Assembly (NCBI RefSeq): GCF_036195045.1
Contig: NZ_CP108100.1
Location: forward strand, 7,130,001-7,194,000
Direction: 5' to 3'
DNA: 64,000 nt
From: Streptomyces sp. NBC_00236
GTDB lineage: Bacteria > Actinomycetota > Actinomycetes > Streptomycetales > Streptomycetaceae
Part shown: positions 17,389-26,677 of the stretch, piece after piece
Position numbering within the stretch: the first letter of the stretch is position 1
Layout of the letters: every line of letters starts with the position of its first letter
Made by a program: the position numbers and the translations under genes
Notes under the pieces: model-generated
The model's database searches: none
Told to the model about the DNA's origin: nothing
Seen by the model: only the letters and a program-made list of their open reading frames with translations

Positions 17389-18168
17389 ATGCGCATCGCC
17401 ACCTGGAACGTCAATTCGATCACCGCCCGCCTGCCGAGGCTGCTGGCCTGGCTGGAGAGCACCGGCACGGACGTGCTGTGCATCCAGGAGACCAAGTGCA
17501 CGGCCGAGCAGTTCCCGGCCGACGCGCTCCGCGAGGCCGGCTACGAGTCGGCGGTCAACGCCACGGGCCGGTGGAACGGGGTGGCGCTGGTCTCCCGCGT
17601 CGGCCTCGCCGACGTCGTGACGGGGCTGCCCGGCGGCCCCGACTACGACGGCGTGCAGGAGCCCCGGGCGATCAGCGCGACCTGCGGGCCGGTCCGCCTC
17701 TGGTCGGTTTACGTGCCCAACGGCCGCGAGGTCGAGCACGAGCACTACGCGTACAAGCTGCGCTGGTTCGAGGCGCTCCAGAAGGCGGTGGCGGCGGACG
17801 CCGCCGGGGCGCAGCCGTTCGCCGTCCTCGGTGACTTCAACGTGGCCCCGACCGACGAGGACGTGTGGGACCCGGCCCTCTTCGAGGGCGCCACCCATGT
17901 CACCCCCGCCGAGCGGGCCGCCCTCGCCACGCTGCGCGAGGGGGGCCTCGCCGACGTGATGCCCCGCCCGCTGAAGTACGACCGCCCGTACACCTTCTGG
18001 GACTACCGCGAGCTGCGCTTCCCGAAGAACAAGGGCATGCGGATCGACCTCGTCTACGGCAACGCCCCGTTCACGGCCGCGGTCAAGGACAGTTACGTGG
18101 ACCGCGAGGAGCGCAAGGGCAAGGGCGCCTCCGACCACGCCCCGGTGGTCGTCGACCTCGAAATCTGA
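17389..18168 (+). CDS. xthA: exodeoxyribonuclease III
   Basis: A 259-residue endonuclease/exonuclease/phosphatase-fold enzyme that cuts at abasic sites and trims 3' ends in base-excision repair. Conserved motifs are TWNVNSI near the start, the metal-ligand Glu in IQETKC, the active-site segment LGDFNVAPTDEDVWD, and the terminal KGASDHAPVVVDLE. Length is normal. The start MRIATWNVNS at 17389 matches the family; an upstream GTG would only add a non-conserved tail. A hairpin follows the stop. Confidence 0.94.
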   Translation: MRIATWNVNSITARLPRLLAWLESTGTDVLCIQETKCTAEQFPADALREAGYESAVNATGRWNGVALVSRVGLADVVTGLPGGPDYDGVQEPRAISATCGPVRLWSVYVPNGREVEHEHYAYKLRWFEALQKAVAADAAGAQPFAVLGDFNVAPTDEDVWDPALFEGATHVTPAERAALATLREGGLADVMPRPLKYDRPYTFWDYRELRFPKNKGMRIDLVYGNAPFTAAVKDSYVDREERKGKGASDHAPVVVDLEI

Positions 18169-18177
18169 GCAGGGGCC

Positions 18178-18210
18178 GTGCTCAGCCGCCCGCCTGCGGC
18201 GTCTGAGCAC
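18178..18210. terminator. hairpin terminator after exonuclease III
   Basis: GTGCTCAG pairs with CTGAGCAC, with CCGC/GCGG pairing inside. It lies 10 bp after the xthA stop and between convergent genes. Confidence 0.6.
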
Positions 18211-18342
18211 GTACGGCCTCCTGCACCTGGCGCAAGATTCACCACGGCCCTTCCGCCCACGGTGACCGTCGGCACGGTCTCGTTCCCGTCCCCCATCGAG
18301 CGGACGGACGCGGCGGCCACGGGGAGCGGCTACGCATGGTGC

Positions 18343-19557
18343 TCAGCCATCCGAACTCCCCTGTTCGTACGCGTGTGCGGCGGGGTCCTCTGCCGGGGCC
18401 GGCGCCGGGGCCCGGGCCGGAAGACGGCCCAGGGCGGCGGCCGCGGTGGCCAGCGCCAGGACCATGAGCAGCGCGCTCACCCACAGCGGCGACCGGAAAC
18501 CGAACCCCGCGCCGATGGCCAGCCCGCCGAGCCAGGGCCCGAGCGCGGCGCCCACGTTGAACGCCGCGGTGGAGAACGAACCGGCCAGGGTCGGCGCACC
18601 ACCGGCGAGCCGGAACACATGGGTGATCAGCGCGGTCCCGGTGCCGAACGCGAGCATGCCCTGGACGAGGACGAGCAGGACCACCGCCACGGGGCTGCCG
18701 GCGGCCGACGCGAACAGGGCCCACCCGACGGTGAGGGCCACCAGACCGGCCGCGGTCAGGGCGAGTGGGCGGGAGTCGATGACCCGGCCGCAGACGGCGA
18801 CCCCGATGAACGAGCCCACACCGAACAGCGCGAGCAGGGCGGGCACCCACGCGGCGCCGAGTCCCGTGACGTCCCGGGCGACGGGCTCGAGGTACGAGAA
18901 CGCGCAGAAGGTCCCTCCCTGGACGAGCGCGCTCGTCAGCAGGGTCAGGATCAGCCGGGGCCCGGCAAGGGTCCGCAGCTCGGCGTACGCGCTCGGCGGA
19001 ACGGCCGCGGGCCGCCCCGGCGGAATCGTCGCCGCGATCACGGCGATCGCCGGAAGCGCGACGAGGGCCACGGCCCAGAACGCCGCACGCCACCCCCACT
19101 GACCGCCCAGCCACGCCCCTGCGGGCACCCCCGCCACACACGCGACGGTGACACCGCCGACCACCACGGACGTGGCCCGCGCCCGTGCCTCGGGACCGGC
19201 CAGGGCGACCGCGGTGACCAGGGCGACGGCCCAGAACCCGGCATTGGCCACCGCCGCGACCGCCCGCGTCGCCAGCAGCACCCCGTAACTGGAGGTGACC
19301 GCGCCGACGACGTGCACGGCGGCGAAGACACTGAGGAAGGACAACAGGGCACGGCGGCGCGGCCAGTTGCGGCCCAGGAGCGCCATCGCGGGCGCTCCGA
19401 CGACCATGCCCACGGCGAAGGCCGAGGTCAGCAGGCCCGCGGCGGGAATGGAGACGTGCAGGTCCTCGGAGAGGCCCGACAGCAGGCCGGACAGCATGAA
19501 CTCGGACGTGCCCTGGGCGAAGACGGCGAGCCCGAGGGCGTAGACGGAAAACGGCAT
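18343..19557 (-). CDS. MFS exporter, Cmx/CmrA chloramphenicol-type
   Basis: A 12-helix major facilitator protein of 404 residues from the chosen start. It closely resembles actinobacterial chloramphenicol exporters: MPFSVYALGLAVFAQGTSEFM at the N-terminus, the FAVGMVVGAPAMALLGRNWPRRR loop and VVVGGVTVACVAGVPAGAWLG in the middle. These pumps use the proton gradient. The ATG at 19557 begins the conserved sequence; an upstream ATG at 19611 lies inside a hairpin. The long 5' region suggests attenuation control, as known for related chloramphenicol exporters. The true substrate is unproven. Confidence 0.88.
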   Translation of the reverse strand: MPFSVYALGLAVFAQGTSEFMLSGLLSGLSEDLHVSIPAAGLLTSAFAVGMVVGAPAMALLGRNWPRRRALLSFLSVFAAVHVVGAVTSSYGVLLATRAVAAVANAGFWAVALVTAVALAGPEARARATSVVVGGVTVACVAGVPAGAWLGGQWGWRAAFWAVALVALPAIAVIAATIPPGRPAAVPPSAYAELRTLAGPRLILTLLTSALVQGGTFCAFSYLEPVARDVTGLGAAWVPALLALFGVGSFIGVAVCGRVIDSRPLALTAAGLVALTVGWALFASAAGSPVAVVLLVLVQGMLAFGTGTALITHVFRLAGGAPTLAGSFSTAAFNVGAALGPWLGGLAIGAGFGFRSPLWVSALLMVLALATAAAALGRLPARAPAPAPAEDPAAHAYEQGSSDG

Positions 19558-20054
19558 GAAGAACCCCATGGACGGCTGATGGACAGAACCGGTCGGGGAT
19601 GCGGGCCGCATCCGCCCGTCGTGACGAGCGGCGAAGCGGAAGAACGGCAGAACCGTGGAACGGCGGAGCGGCAGCAGAGCCGTGCGGTGCCGGGAAGGGC
19701 GTTGCCCTCAGACCGTGCCGGAAAGTGCCTTACCGGTACGCAGTGCCGAGCGCGACCCGCATCGCATGGGTCCGGACGGCGGCAGCGCGACAGCCGTGCC
19801 GACACGAAGGCGGTCGGACGCGGACGCGGGGAGCCACCGGGGGACCGGTGGCCGGCGTCTGTCGGACTCGGGGCTGCTCATGACGGGGGAACCTACCAGT
19901 CGGGCGCGGGCTCCTCCACCTCGTTCTTTCCGGTTCCCTGCGCTGCGGGGGCGTGCCCTGGTGAACGCGGGGCGTACACGTGGTGTTCCACACTCGAACG
20001 ACAGGCCGCGCGCCCTGTGGTGCGGATCCGCGCCGAGATGGGAACCTGAGTGGT
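19558..20054. other. long non-coding region upstream of MFS exporter
   Basis: About 500 bp between the leftward exporter and the rightward DUF6278-like gene. Nearest the exporter is a hairpin (19597-19613). Further out, a leftward frame at 19708-19881 begins MSSPESDRR but has no clear ribosome site. A GGGC-GTT-GCCC stem lies near 19697. I see no convincing protein gene and read most of this as a structured leader plus two promoters. Confidence 0.4.
19597..19613 (-). promoter_or_regulatory. leader hairpin of MFS exporter
   Basis: GGATGCG and CGCATCC form a 7-bp stem with a 3-nt loop, about 40 nt upstream of the exporter start. The stem contains an alternative in-frame ATG (19611). This is compatible with translational or transcriptional attenuation. 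Confidence 0.35.
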
Positions 20055-20495
20055 ATGAACATCCCTTTCTTGGACAACTGGCGTAAGCGTCACGACGGAA
20101 CCCGGGAGGCGGGGCTCGCGGCCGCCGTCGAGGCCGATCCGGAAGGCGTGGCCGCACTGCTCGCCGAATGTGAGCTGCTCCGCGTCCGGGTGGGGGAGCG
20201 GGGGCTCGAACTCGACGACAGCCCGGCCTCGTTGGCGGCACTGGACCAGCTGCCGCCGCGCTGGCGCGACGATCCCGAGGAGCTTCCCTGGATGGGCAAC
20301 GACGCGGGGCTCTATCTGGGCACGGTCCTGGTGCGCAATGTCGACGGTGCGCACTGGCACATCTGGCCCAGCGGCCAGCCCGTGGTGCGCCTCGCGTCGG
20401 GGCGTGAGATCGATGTGGTCGAGGCCGGTCTGGACTGGGCGATGACCGGCAGTCCCGAGCTGTCGCAGGTGTACTCGGAGTCGGCCGAGGGGTGA
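20055..20495 (+). CDS. conserved streptomycete protein (DUF6278-like)
   Basis: A 146-residue soluble protein with no signal peptide or membrane segment. Its sequence (MNIPFLDNWRKRHDGTREAG start, later GNDAGLYLGTVLVRNV and VVRLASGREIDVV) is of a kind I recall as widespread in Streptomyces under the name DUF6278. Function is unknown. The second half looks like a small alpha/beta domain. The ATG at 20055 begins the conserved part. It stands alone between the exporter region and the glutamate transporter operon. Confidence 0.7.
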   Translation: MNIPFLDNWRKRHDGTREAGLAAAVEADPEGVAALLAECELLRVRVGERGLELDDSPASLAALDQLPPRWRDDPEELPWMGNDAGLYLGTVLVRNVDGAHWHIWPSGQPVVRLASGREIDVVEAGLDWAMTGSPELSQVYSESAEG

Positions 20496-20538
20496 CGACC
20501 GGCCGCGCGCACCGTGCGGCGAGATAAAACGCCTTATG

Positions 20539-20618
20539 ACCCAATTACGCGTGTCGGGTGTGAAGTCCCTTTCCGGGGCGGATAGTTTGCGCTGACCTCG
20601 ACAAAGCGATAATTGGGT
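20539..20618. promoter_or_regulatory. inverted repeat upstream of gluA
   Basis: ACCCAATTA (20539-20547) and TAATTGGGT (20610-20618) are perfect 9-bp arms 62 bp apart, the right arm ending 10 bp before gluA. They could be two half-sites for a looping regulator or frame a leader structure. The AT content is unusual for the genome. Confidence 0.4.
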
Positions 20619-20628
20619 AGGGCAGCGT

Positions 20629-21372
<744 letters not shown>

Positions 21373-21383
21373 CGGGGGGCCCT

Positions 21384-22298
21384 GTGTTCCGTACGAGAAG
21401 AGTACTGGCCGCCTGTGCCGGCCTGCTGCTGGCCGTCCTCGCCGCGGGCTGCGGCAAGGAGGGCAGCCCGCCGGTGAAGGGGCCGCAGGCCGAGGCGTTG
21501 CCGGTCTACAAGGTCGACACCTCCTTCAGCCTGCCGGACTCCCGCACCTGGCGGCAGGCGAAGAAGCGCGGATACCTGCGGGTCGGGGCCAAGGAGGACC
21601 AGCCCTACCTCGGCGAGAAGGATCCGGCCACGGGCGTCTACTCCGGTTTCGACATCGAGATCGCCCGGATGATGGCGGCCTCGCTCGGCTTCGACCCGAA
21701 GACGATCCGCTTCAAGACCATCGCCTCCGCCAACCGTGAGACCGCCCTGCAGAACGGGCAGATCGACTACTACGTAGGCACCTACACCATCAACGACATG
21801 CGCAAGAAGCTCGTCGGGTTCGCCGGCCCCTACTACATGGCGGGCCAGGGGCTGCTGGTCCGTACGGACGAGGACGACATCCACGGACCGCAGGACCTGG
21901 CCGGCAAGACGGTTTGTTCGGCGGCCGGTTCGACCCCGTACCAGCGGATCGCCGCCGACTACCCGAAGGCGAAGCTGGTCGCCTACGACACGTACTCGAT
22001 CTGTGTCGACAACCTGCTGACGTACCAGGTCGACGTCGTCACCACCGACGACGCGATCCTGCTGGGCTTCGCGGCGAAGGCGCCCGAGGAGATGAAGGTC
22101 GTCGGCAAGCCGTTCTCCGAGGAGCCGTACGGCATCGGGGTCCCGCGCAGCGACAACGCGCTGCGGTTCGCGCTCAACGACGCGCTGGAGGCCAACGAGA
22201 AGAACGGCAACTGGAAGAAGGCGTTCGAGGCGACGCTCGGCCTCTCCGGGGCGCCCGCGCCGAAGCCGCCGCCCATCGACCGCTACCCGGCGAACTGA
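21384..22298 (+). CDS. gluB: glutamate-binding lipoprotein
   Basis: A 304-residue solute-binding protein of family 3. The N-terminus is a lipoprotein signal with lipobox LAAGC, so it is anchored outside the membrane. The mature part has the family signature [20 protein letters not shown], then [15 protein letters not shown] and a second lobe with [14 protein letters not shown]. The start is GTG after a GGGGGG ribosome site. It sits second in gluABCD. Confidence 0.92.
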   Translation: MFRTRRVLAACAGLLLAVLAAGCGKEGSPPVKGPQAEALPVYKVDTSFSLPDSRTWRQAKKRGYLRVGAKEDQPYLGEKDPATGVYSGFDIEIARMMAASLGFDPKTIRFKTIASANRETALQNGQIDYYVGTYTINDMRKKLVGFAGPYYMAGQGLLVRTDEDDIHGPQDLAGKTVCSAAGSTPYQRIAADYPKAKLVAYDTYSICVDNLLTYQVDVVTTDDAILLGFAAKAPEEMKVVGKPFSEEPYGIGVPRSDNALRFALNDALEANEKNGNWKKAFEATLGLSGAPAPKPPPIDRYPAN

Positions 22299-22315
22299 GA
22301 GGACGGCCACGACAC

Positions 22316-22960
22316 ATGGACGTACTCACCGACAACTTCTCGCTCTACGGCAAGGGCTTCCTCGGAACCGTCGAACTGACCTTCTACGCCTCGATCCTGG
22401 CGTTGGTCGTCGGCTTCCTCATGGCCTCCTTCCGGGTGGCGCCCGTCGGCTCGCTCCGGGTTCTCGGCACGGTCTGGGTGACCGTGCTGCGCAACACCCC
22501 GCTGACGCTGCTCTTCTTCGCCGTACTGCTCGGTCTGCCGCGCTTCGGCCTGGTCCTGCCGTTCAACGTCTTCGCGATCCTCGCTCTCGGCTGCTACACC
22601 TCCGCGTTCATCTGCGAGGTGCTGCGCTCCGGCATCAACACCGTGCCCACCGGGCAGGGCGAGGCGGCGCGGAGCCTCGGCATGACGTTCGGCCAGACGC
22701 TCGGCAACGTGGTGCTGCCGCAGGCGTTCCGCTCGGTGATCCCGCCGATCGGATCGACGCTGATCGCACTCGCCAAGAACTCGGCGATCGCCGGGGCGTT
22801 CAGCGTCACCGAGCTGCTCGGCACGTACAAGACCCTCAACGAGCTGGGTTACAGCATCATCTGGACCTTCGTCTGGATCGCCGTCGGGTACCTGATCATC
22901 ACTCTGACCATCAGCGCGATCTTCAACGTGCTGGAAAAGCGCTGGGGAGTCGCCCGATGA
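22316..22960 (+). CDS. gluC: glutamate ABC transporter permease
   Basis: A 214-residue HisM-type permease with about five membrane helices. The EAA loop with the G residue is visible in [26 protein letters not shown]. The open frame extends upstream inside gluB, but the conserved protein starts at [12 protein letters not shown], preceded by GAGAGGA. The stop overlaps the start of gluD by 4 nt. Confidence 0.92.
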   Translation: MDVLTDNFSLYGKGFLGTVELTFYASILALVVGFLMASFRVAPVGSLRVLGTVWVTVLRNTPLTLLFFAVLLGLPRFGLVLPFNVFAILALGCYTSAFICEVLRSGINTVPTGQGEAARSLGMTFGQTLGNVVLPQAFRSVIPPIGSTLIALAKNSAIAGAFSVTELLGTYKTLNELGYSIIWTFVWIAVGYLIITLTISAIFNVLEKRWGVAR

Positions 22961-23829
22961 CCGCCCACTCCACCCCCAGTGCGACCGTCCTGTACGACAT
23001 CCCGGGGCCGCAGACCCGCAAGCGGCACCTCATCTACGGGATCGTCTCGACGATCCTGATCCTCGCCCTGGTCGGCTGGGTGATCTACCTGCTCTTCGAC
23101 ACCGACCAGTTCACCAGCGACAAATGGACACCCTTCGAGTACAAGGGCATTCAGGAACTGCTGCTGCGCGGGCTCGGCAACACCCTCAAGGCGTTCGCGT
23201 ACGCCGCGGTGCTCTCGCTGGCGCTCGGGGCCGTCCTCGCGGTGGGCAGGCTCTCCGACCACCGGCCCGTGCGCTGGGTGGCGACGATCCTCGTCGAGTT
23301 CTTCCGCGCCATGCCCGTCCTGGTGATGATCTTCTTCATCTTCGTCGCGCTGAAGGCGCAGCCGCTGCCGGCCCTGGTCGCCGGACTGACGCTGTACAAC
23401 GGCTCGGTGCTCGCCGAGGTGTTCCGTACCGGCATCAACTCGGTGGAGCGCGGCCAGGGCGAGGCCGCGTTCGCCCTGGGCATGCGCAAGACGCAGGTCA
23501 CGACCTTCGTCCTGGCCCCGCAGGCGGTGCGCGCGATGCTGCCCACCATCATCAGCCAGTTGGTGGTGGCACTGAAGGACACCTCGCTGGGGTACCTGAT
23601 CACGTACGAGGAATTCCTCCACGCGGGGAAGCTCATCGCGTCCAACCTCGACTACGATCTGCCCTTCATCCCCGTGGTGATGGTGATCTCGCCGATCTAC
23701 ATCGGGATGTGCATGCTGCTCTCCTGGTTCGCCACCTGGGTGGCGAAGCGGCAGCGGCGCAACCCGAAGACGGAGGCGACGAGCGTCGGCCCGGCTCAAC
23801 CGGGCACGCTGATGCCGGGAACGCAGTAG
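22957..23829 (+). CDS. gluD: glutamate ABC transporter permease
   Basis: A 290-residue permease pairing with GluC. An extended cytoplasmic N-terminus precedes TM1 (about residues 28-48), and the EAA loop is RGQGEAAFALGMRKTQ. About five to six membrane helices, with a short basic C-terminal tail. The ATGA overlap with gluC indicates coupled translation. A hairpin right after the stop probably ends the operon. Confidence 0.92.
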   Translation: MTAHSTPSATVLYDIPGPQTRKRHLIYGIVSTILILALVGWVIYLLFDTDQFTSDKWTPFEYKGIQELLLRGLGNTLKAFAYAAVLSLALGAVLAVGRLSDHRPVRWVATILVEFFRAMPVLVMIFFIFVALKAQPLPALVAGLTLYNGSVLAEVFRTGINSVERGQGEAAFALGMRKTQVTTFVLAPQAVRAMLPTIISQLVVALKDTSLGYLITYEEFLHAGKLIASNLDYDLPFIPVVMVISPIYIGMCMLLSWFATWVAKRQRRNPKTEATSVGPAQPGTLMPGTQ

Positions 23830-23831
23830 CC

Positions 23832-23853
23832 GGGACCCGCCGCGAGGCGGTCC
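23832..23853. terminator. hairpin terminator after gluABCD
   Basis: GGGACCCGCC pairs with GGCGGTCCC (nine pairs, one bulged C) around a 3-nt loop, 2 bp after the gluD stop. It lies between convergent genes. Confidence 0.6.
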
Positions 23854-23994
23854 CAGGCCGTGGAGCCCGTCCGGCAGCAGCCGGTGATCACTTCTCGCAC
23901 CTGGCGCGGACGCCCGAGAGGGCCCGTGCCGGGCGGGGAGAAGGTCAGCTGCGTGCCGGTCGCGCCGGTGATGCGGGCCGTGCCCGCCGTGCCG

Positions 23995-25233
23995 TCAGCC
24001 GAGAGCGCTCCTGGTCCGCCAGTCGGACCAGGAGACGTTCCACGCCCCGTAGCCGTTGCCCTCCGCGACCGTGCCCTTGGCGTCCGCGCCGGTGATCTCG
24101 AACGGGTCGCCGACGCGGGCCTGGCGGTAGAGAGCGGCGGCGTCGGCGTCGCTCATGCCGACACAGCCCGAACTGTGGTTGGCCACCCCGAAGTACGCGG
24201 CGTTCCACGGCGCGGCATGGGCGTACATGCCCGACCAGGTCAGCCGCATCGAGTAGTCGACCATCTTGTCGTAGAGGTCACCGAGGCCCACCGTCTCCGA
24301 GCGCATGTTGATCGTGCCCTCCTTCGCGATCAGCACGGCCGTGCCGCGCCAGGACGCCCGGTCGCCACCGGGTGTGCCGGCGGACATGGGTACGTCCATG
24401 ACGGTCCTGCCGTCCCGCTTCAGCGCCAGCCGGTGACGGTCCAGGTCCACCTCGACGACCTGACTGCTGCCGACGGTGAACGTCGTCGCGTAGTCGCGTA
24501 CGAACCAGCCGCCCGAGGGGCCCGAGTCGACTCCGTTGAGCTCGGCGTTCAGGGTGATGCGCGTGCCCGACTTCCAGTACTCCTTGGGCCGCCAGTCCAC
24601 GCGGTCGCGTCCCGAGTAGTCCCGCAGCCAGCCCCAGGACCCCTCGGTGTTGTTCGAGGTGGAGACCTTGAGTGCCTTCTCGACCGCCGCCCTGTTCTTC
24701 ACCGGGTGGTCGAACACGATGGACAGCGGCTGGGCGATGCCGACCGTGGTGTTCTTGCCGGGGGCGAGGGTCAGCTTGTTCACCGTGCCGGCCGCCGCCG
24801 TGGTGAACCCGGCTGTGTCACCGCCCCCGCCGGTGTCCTTCGCCTCGACCCGGTACGTGGTGCCGGGCGCCGCCGGCCGGTCGGACGTCCAGGTCCTGCC
24901 GTCGGGGGAGAGCCGGCCGGTGAGGGCGTCGCCGCCGTCCGCCGAGACCGTGACGGTGCGCAGCTTCCCGGCCGTCAGTGTCACCGTCACCGGCCGGCCC
25001 GCGGTGGCCGCGGTGCCGCGCAGGTTCACCGAGATCCGGGTGGCCGCGGCCTTCGGGGAGCCCGTGCCCTGCGCCTTGCCGTCATGACCCGAGGCCGCGG
25101 CGCCACCGGAGCACGCCGTGAGCGTGACGCCGAGCACCGCGGCGCCGGTGACCAGGGCGAGCCGGGCGGGACGGAGGGGCGACGCGGAACGGGCGGGGCG
25201 CCGAGCGGCGGATGTGAGAGGAGCGGGTATCAA
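23995..25233 (-). CDS. L,D-transpeptidase lipoprotein with Ig-like domains
   Basis: A 412-residue envelope protein. It has a lipoprotein signal (lipobox LTACS), two Ig-like domains (about 55-150 and 155-270) and a C-terminal YkuD catalytic domain (about 275-400), the architecture of mycobacterial LdtMt2. Such enzymes make 3-3 peptidoglycan cross-links. Catalytic Cys357 and the upstream His339 (HAAPW) are present. The usual S-H-G-C motif, however, reads S354-S355-G-C357, with a His two residues before it. It is divergent from the FemX/MurJ operon, making a cell-wall locus. Confidence 0.9.
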   Translation of the reverse strand: MIPAPLTSAARRPARSASPLRPARLALVTGAAVLGVTLTACSGGAAASGHDGKAQGTGSPKAAATRISVNLRGTAATAGRPVTVTLTAGKLRTVTVSADGGDALTGRLSPDGRTWTSDRPAAPGTTYRVEAKDTGGGGDTAGFTTAAAGTVNKLTLAPGKNTTVGIAQPLSIVFDHPVKNRAAVEKALKVSTSNNTEGSWGWLRDYSGRDRVDWRPKEYWKSGTRITLNAELNGVDSGPSGGWFVRDYATTFTVGSSQVVEVDLDRHRLALKRDGRTVMDVPMSAGTPGGDRASWRGTAVLIAKEGTINMRSETVGLGDLYDKMVDYSMRLTWSGMYAHAAPWNAAYFGVANHSSGCVGMSDADAAALYRQARVGDPFEITGADAKGTVAEGNGYGAWNVSWSDWRTRSALG

Positions 25234-25298
25234 CGGAAGAACCTCCTGGGCCTTGCTCTGTCGTCGAGTGGGAGGAATTCACCGGAGCCAGAGGCCGG

Positions 25299-25338
25299 CC
25301 GGCAATTGAGGGTCGGTATCGCGGGCCCCAATTGCCGG
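25299..25338. promoter_or_regulatory. inverted repeat between L,D-transpeptidase and femX
   Basis: CCGGCAATTG and CAATTGCCGG are perfect 10-bp arms with a 20-bp spacer, in the 280-bp divergent control region. The spacing suits a regulator binding two helical turns apart. Confidence 0.5.
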
Positions 25339-25348
25339 TCAGCCTAAG

Positions 25349-25366
25349 TTCCGCGAATCCGCGGAA
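25349..25366. promoter_or_regulatory. palindrome in divergent cell-wall control region
   Basis: TTCCGCG-AATC-CGCGGAA forms a 7-bp dyad, 11 bp right of the larger inverted repeat. It is a second operator candidate for femX/murJ or the transpeptidase. Confidence 0.4.
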
Positions 25367-25513
25367 ATGCGGGAATGCGGTGTGTGACAACAAGCGCAGC
25401 GCAACGGTCACCGTCCGGTCACATCCGGCGCGCAGTCCGGTCACGGTCCGCTGTGAGCATCCTGTGCAGCCCCGCAGAACCGCCGCGGGGCCCACGAGGG
25501 AGGGCCCACGGAC

Positions 25514-26677
25514 ATGTCAGCGCTGCTCGCGACCGGAGACCGCAGCCGTCACCAGGAACTACGGATACGCGGTCTGACGGCCGCCGAGCACCGCGCGCAC
25601 CTGGCCGTGCATGCGGACGCGAGCTTTCTCCAGCACCCGTCCTGGGCCGGTGTGAAGGACCAGTGGTCGTCGGAAAGGGTCGGCTGGATCGGCGAGTGCG
25701 GTGAAATGGCCGGCAGTGCGCTGATTCTCTACCGGCAATTCCCCGGTACCCGTAAATACTTCGCCTACATACCGGAGGGGCCGGTGGCGAACTGGGCCGA
25801 TCCCGGGATCGACCGCTGGCTGCGGCCCCTCATGACGCATCTGCGCGGCGCGGGGGCGTTCGCCGTGCGCATCGGGCCGTCCCCGGCCTACCGCAGCTGG
25901 GACGCCGCCCGCCTCAAGTCCGCCACCGGTCCCGGCCGCACGGTCGGTGATGTACTGGCGTGCGAGGTCGACCCGCTCGGCGCGGCCGTGGCAGACCGGC
26001 TGCGGGCCCGTGGCTGGCGGCGCTGCGGCGGGGACGCCGACGACGCCGACGCCCAGCCCCGGTACGTCTTCCGGGTGCCGCTCGTCGGCCGGACCGCCGA
26101 CGACCTGTGGGCCGGGCTCAACCAGGAGTGGCGCCGCAACGTCCGCAAGGCGGGCCGGGCGGGGGTGCGCATCGTCACCGGGAGTGCGGCCGAGCTCCCC
26201 GAGTTCCATCGCCTGCTGCGGATCACGGAGAAACGCGACGGTTTCCGGCTCGGCCGTTCCCTGGCCTACTACCAGCGCCAGTACGCCGTGCTCAACGCCG
26301 AACAGCCCGGCAGGATGAAGCTCTGCCTCGCCGTGCACGAGGGCGAGATCCTGGCCGCCCACACCATGATCAGCACCGGGAGCAGGGTCTGGTACCAGAC
26401 GGGCGCGTCCGCCGACCACCGCCGCGAGGTCCGCCCCAGCAACGCCCTGCAGTGGCAGATGCTCCTCGACGCCCAGGCCCAGGGCGCGGAGGTCTACGAC
26501 ATGCGCGGGGTATCCTCCACCCTCGATCCCGACGACCGCCCCTTCGGGCTGCTGCGCTGGAAGCTCGGCACCGGCGGGCAGGTCGTGGAGACGCTCGGAG
26601 AGTGGGAGACATCAGTGGGCGGAACCGCCAACAGGACGCTGTACCGGGCCTTCCAGGCCTACCTGGCACACCGGTGA
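25514..26677 (+). CDS. femX: FemX/FemAB-type peptidoglycan bridge aminoacyltransferase
   Basis: A 387-residue protein with two tandem GNAT-like folds, typical of Fem transferases, which load an amino acid from aminoacyl-tRNA onto the lipid II stem peptide. Streptomyces uses a single Gly on LL-diaminopimelate. Conserved parts are YIPEGPVANW, LNQEWRRNVRKAGRAGV, ITEKRDGF and the C-terminal YDMRGVSSTLDPDD with FGLLRWKLGTGG. The stop overlaps the murJ-like start by 4 nt, so the precursor-modifying enzyme and the flippase are co-translated. The symbol is given by analogy to FemX. Confidence 0.85.
   Translation: MSALLATGDRSRHQELRIRGLTAAEHRAHLAVHADASFLQHPSWAGVKDQWSSERVGWIGECGEMAGSALILYRQFPGTRKYFAYIPEGPVANWADPGIDRWLRPLMTHLRGAGAFAVRIGPSPAYRSWDAARLKSATGPGRTVGDVLACEVDPLGAAVADRLRARGWRRCGGDADDADAQPRYVFRVPLVGRTADDLWAGLNQEWRRNVRKAGRAGVRIVTGSAAELPEFHRLLRITEKRDGFRLGRSLAYYQRQYAVLNAEQPGRMKLCLAVHEGEILAAHTMISTGSRVWYQTGASADHRREVRPSNALQWQMLLDAQAQGAEVYDMRGVSSTLDPDDRPFGLLRWKLGTGGQVVETLGEWETSVGGTANRTLYRAFQAYLAHR

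Noticed and set aside
18093..18320. Small leftward frame starting MGDGNETVPTV
   Set aside because: Only a few codons have coding-like composition and it runs into exonuclease III and its terminator.
19708..19881. Possible leader peptide MSSPESDRR upstream of the MFS exporter
   Set aside because: No good ribosome site and no typical short attenuator peptide; listed only as part of the leader region.
18178..20049. Long rightward open frame opposite the MFS exporter
   Set aside because: Its protein is a Gln/Gly/Arg-rich low-complexity shadow; the opposite strand encodes a clear 12-helix transporter.
21914..22315. Extended start for gluC inside gluB
   Set aside because: Residues before MDVLTDNF are out-of-frame gluB sequence; the permease family begins at 22316.
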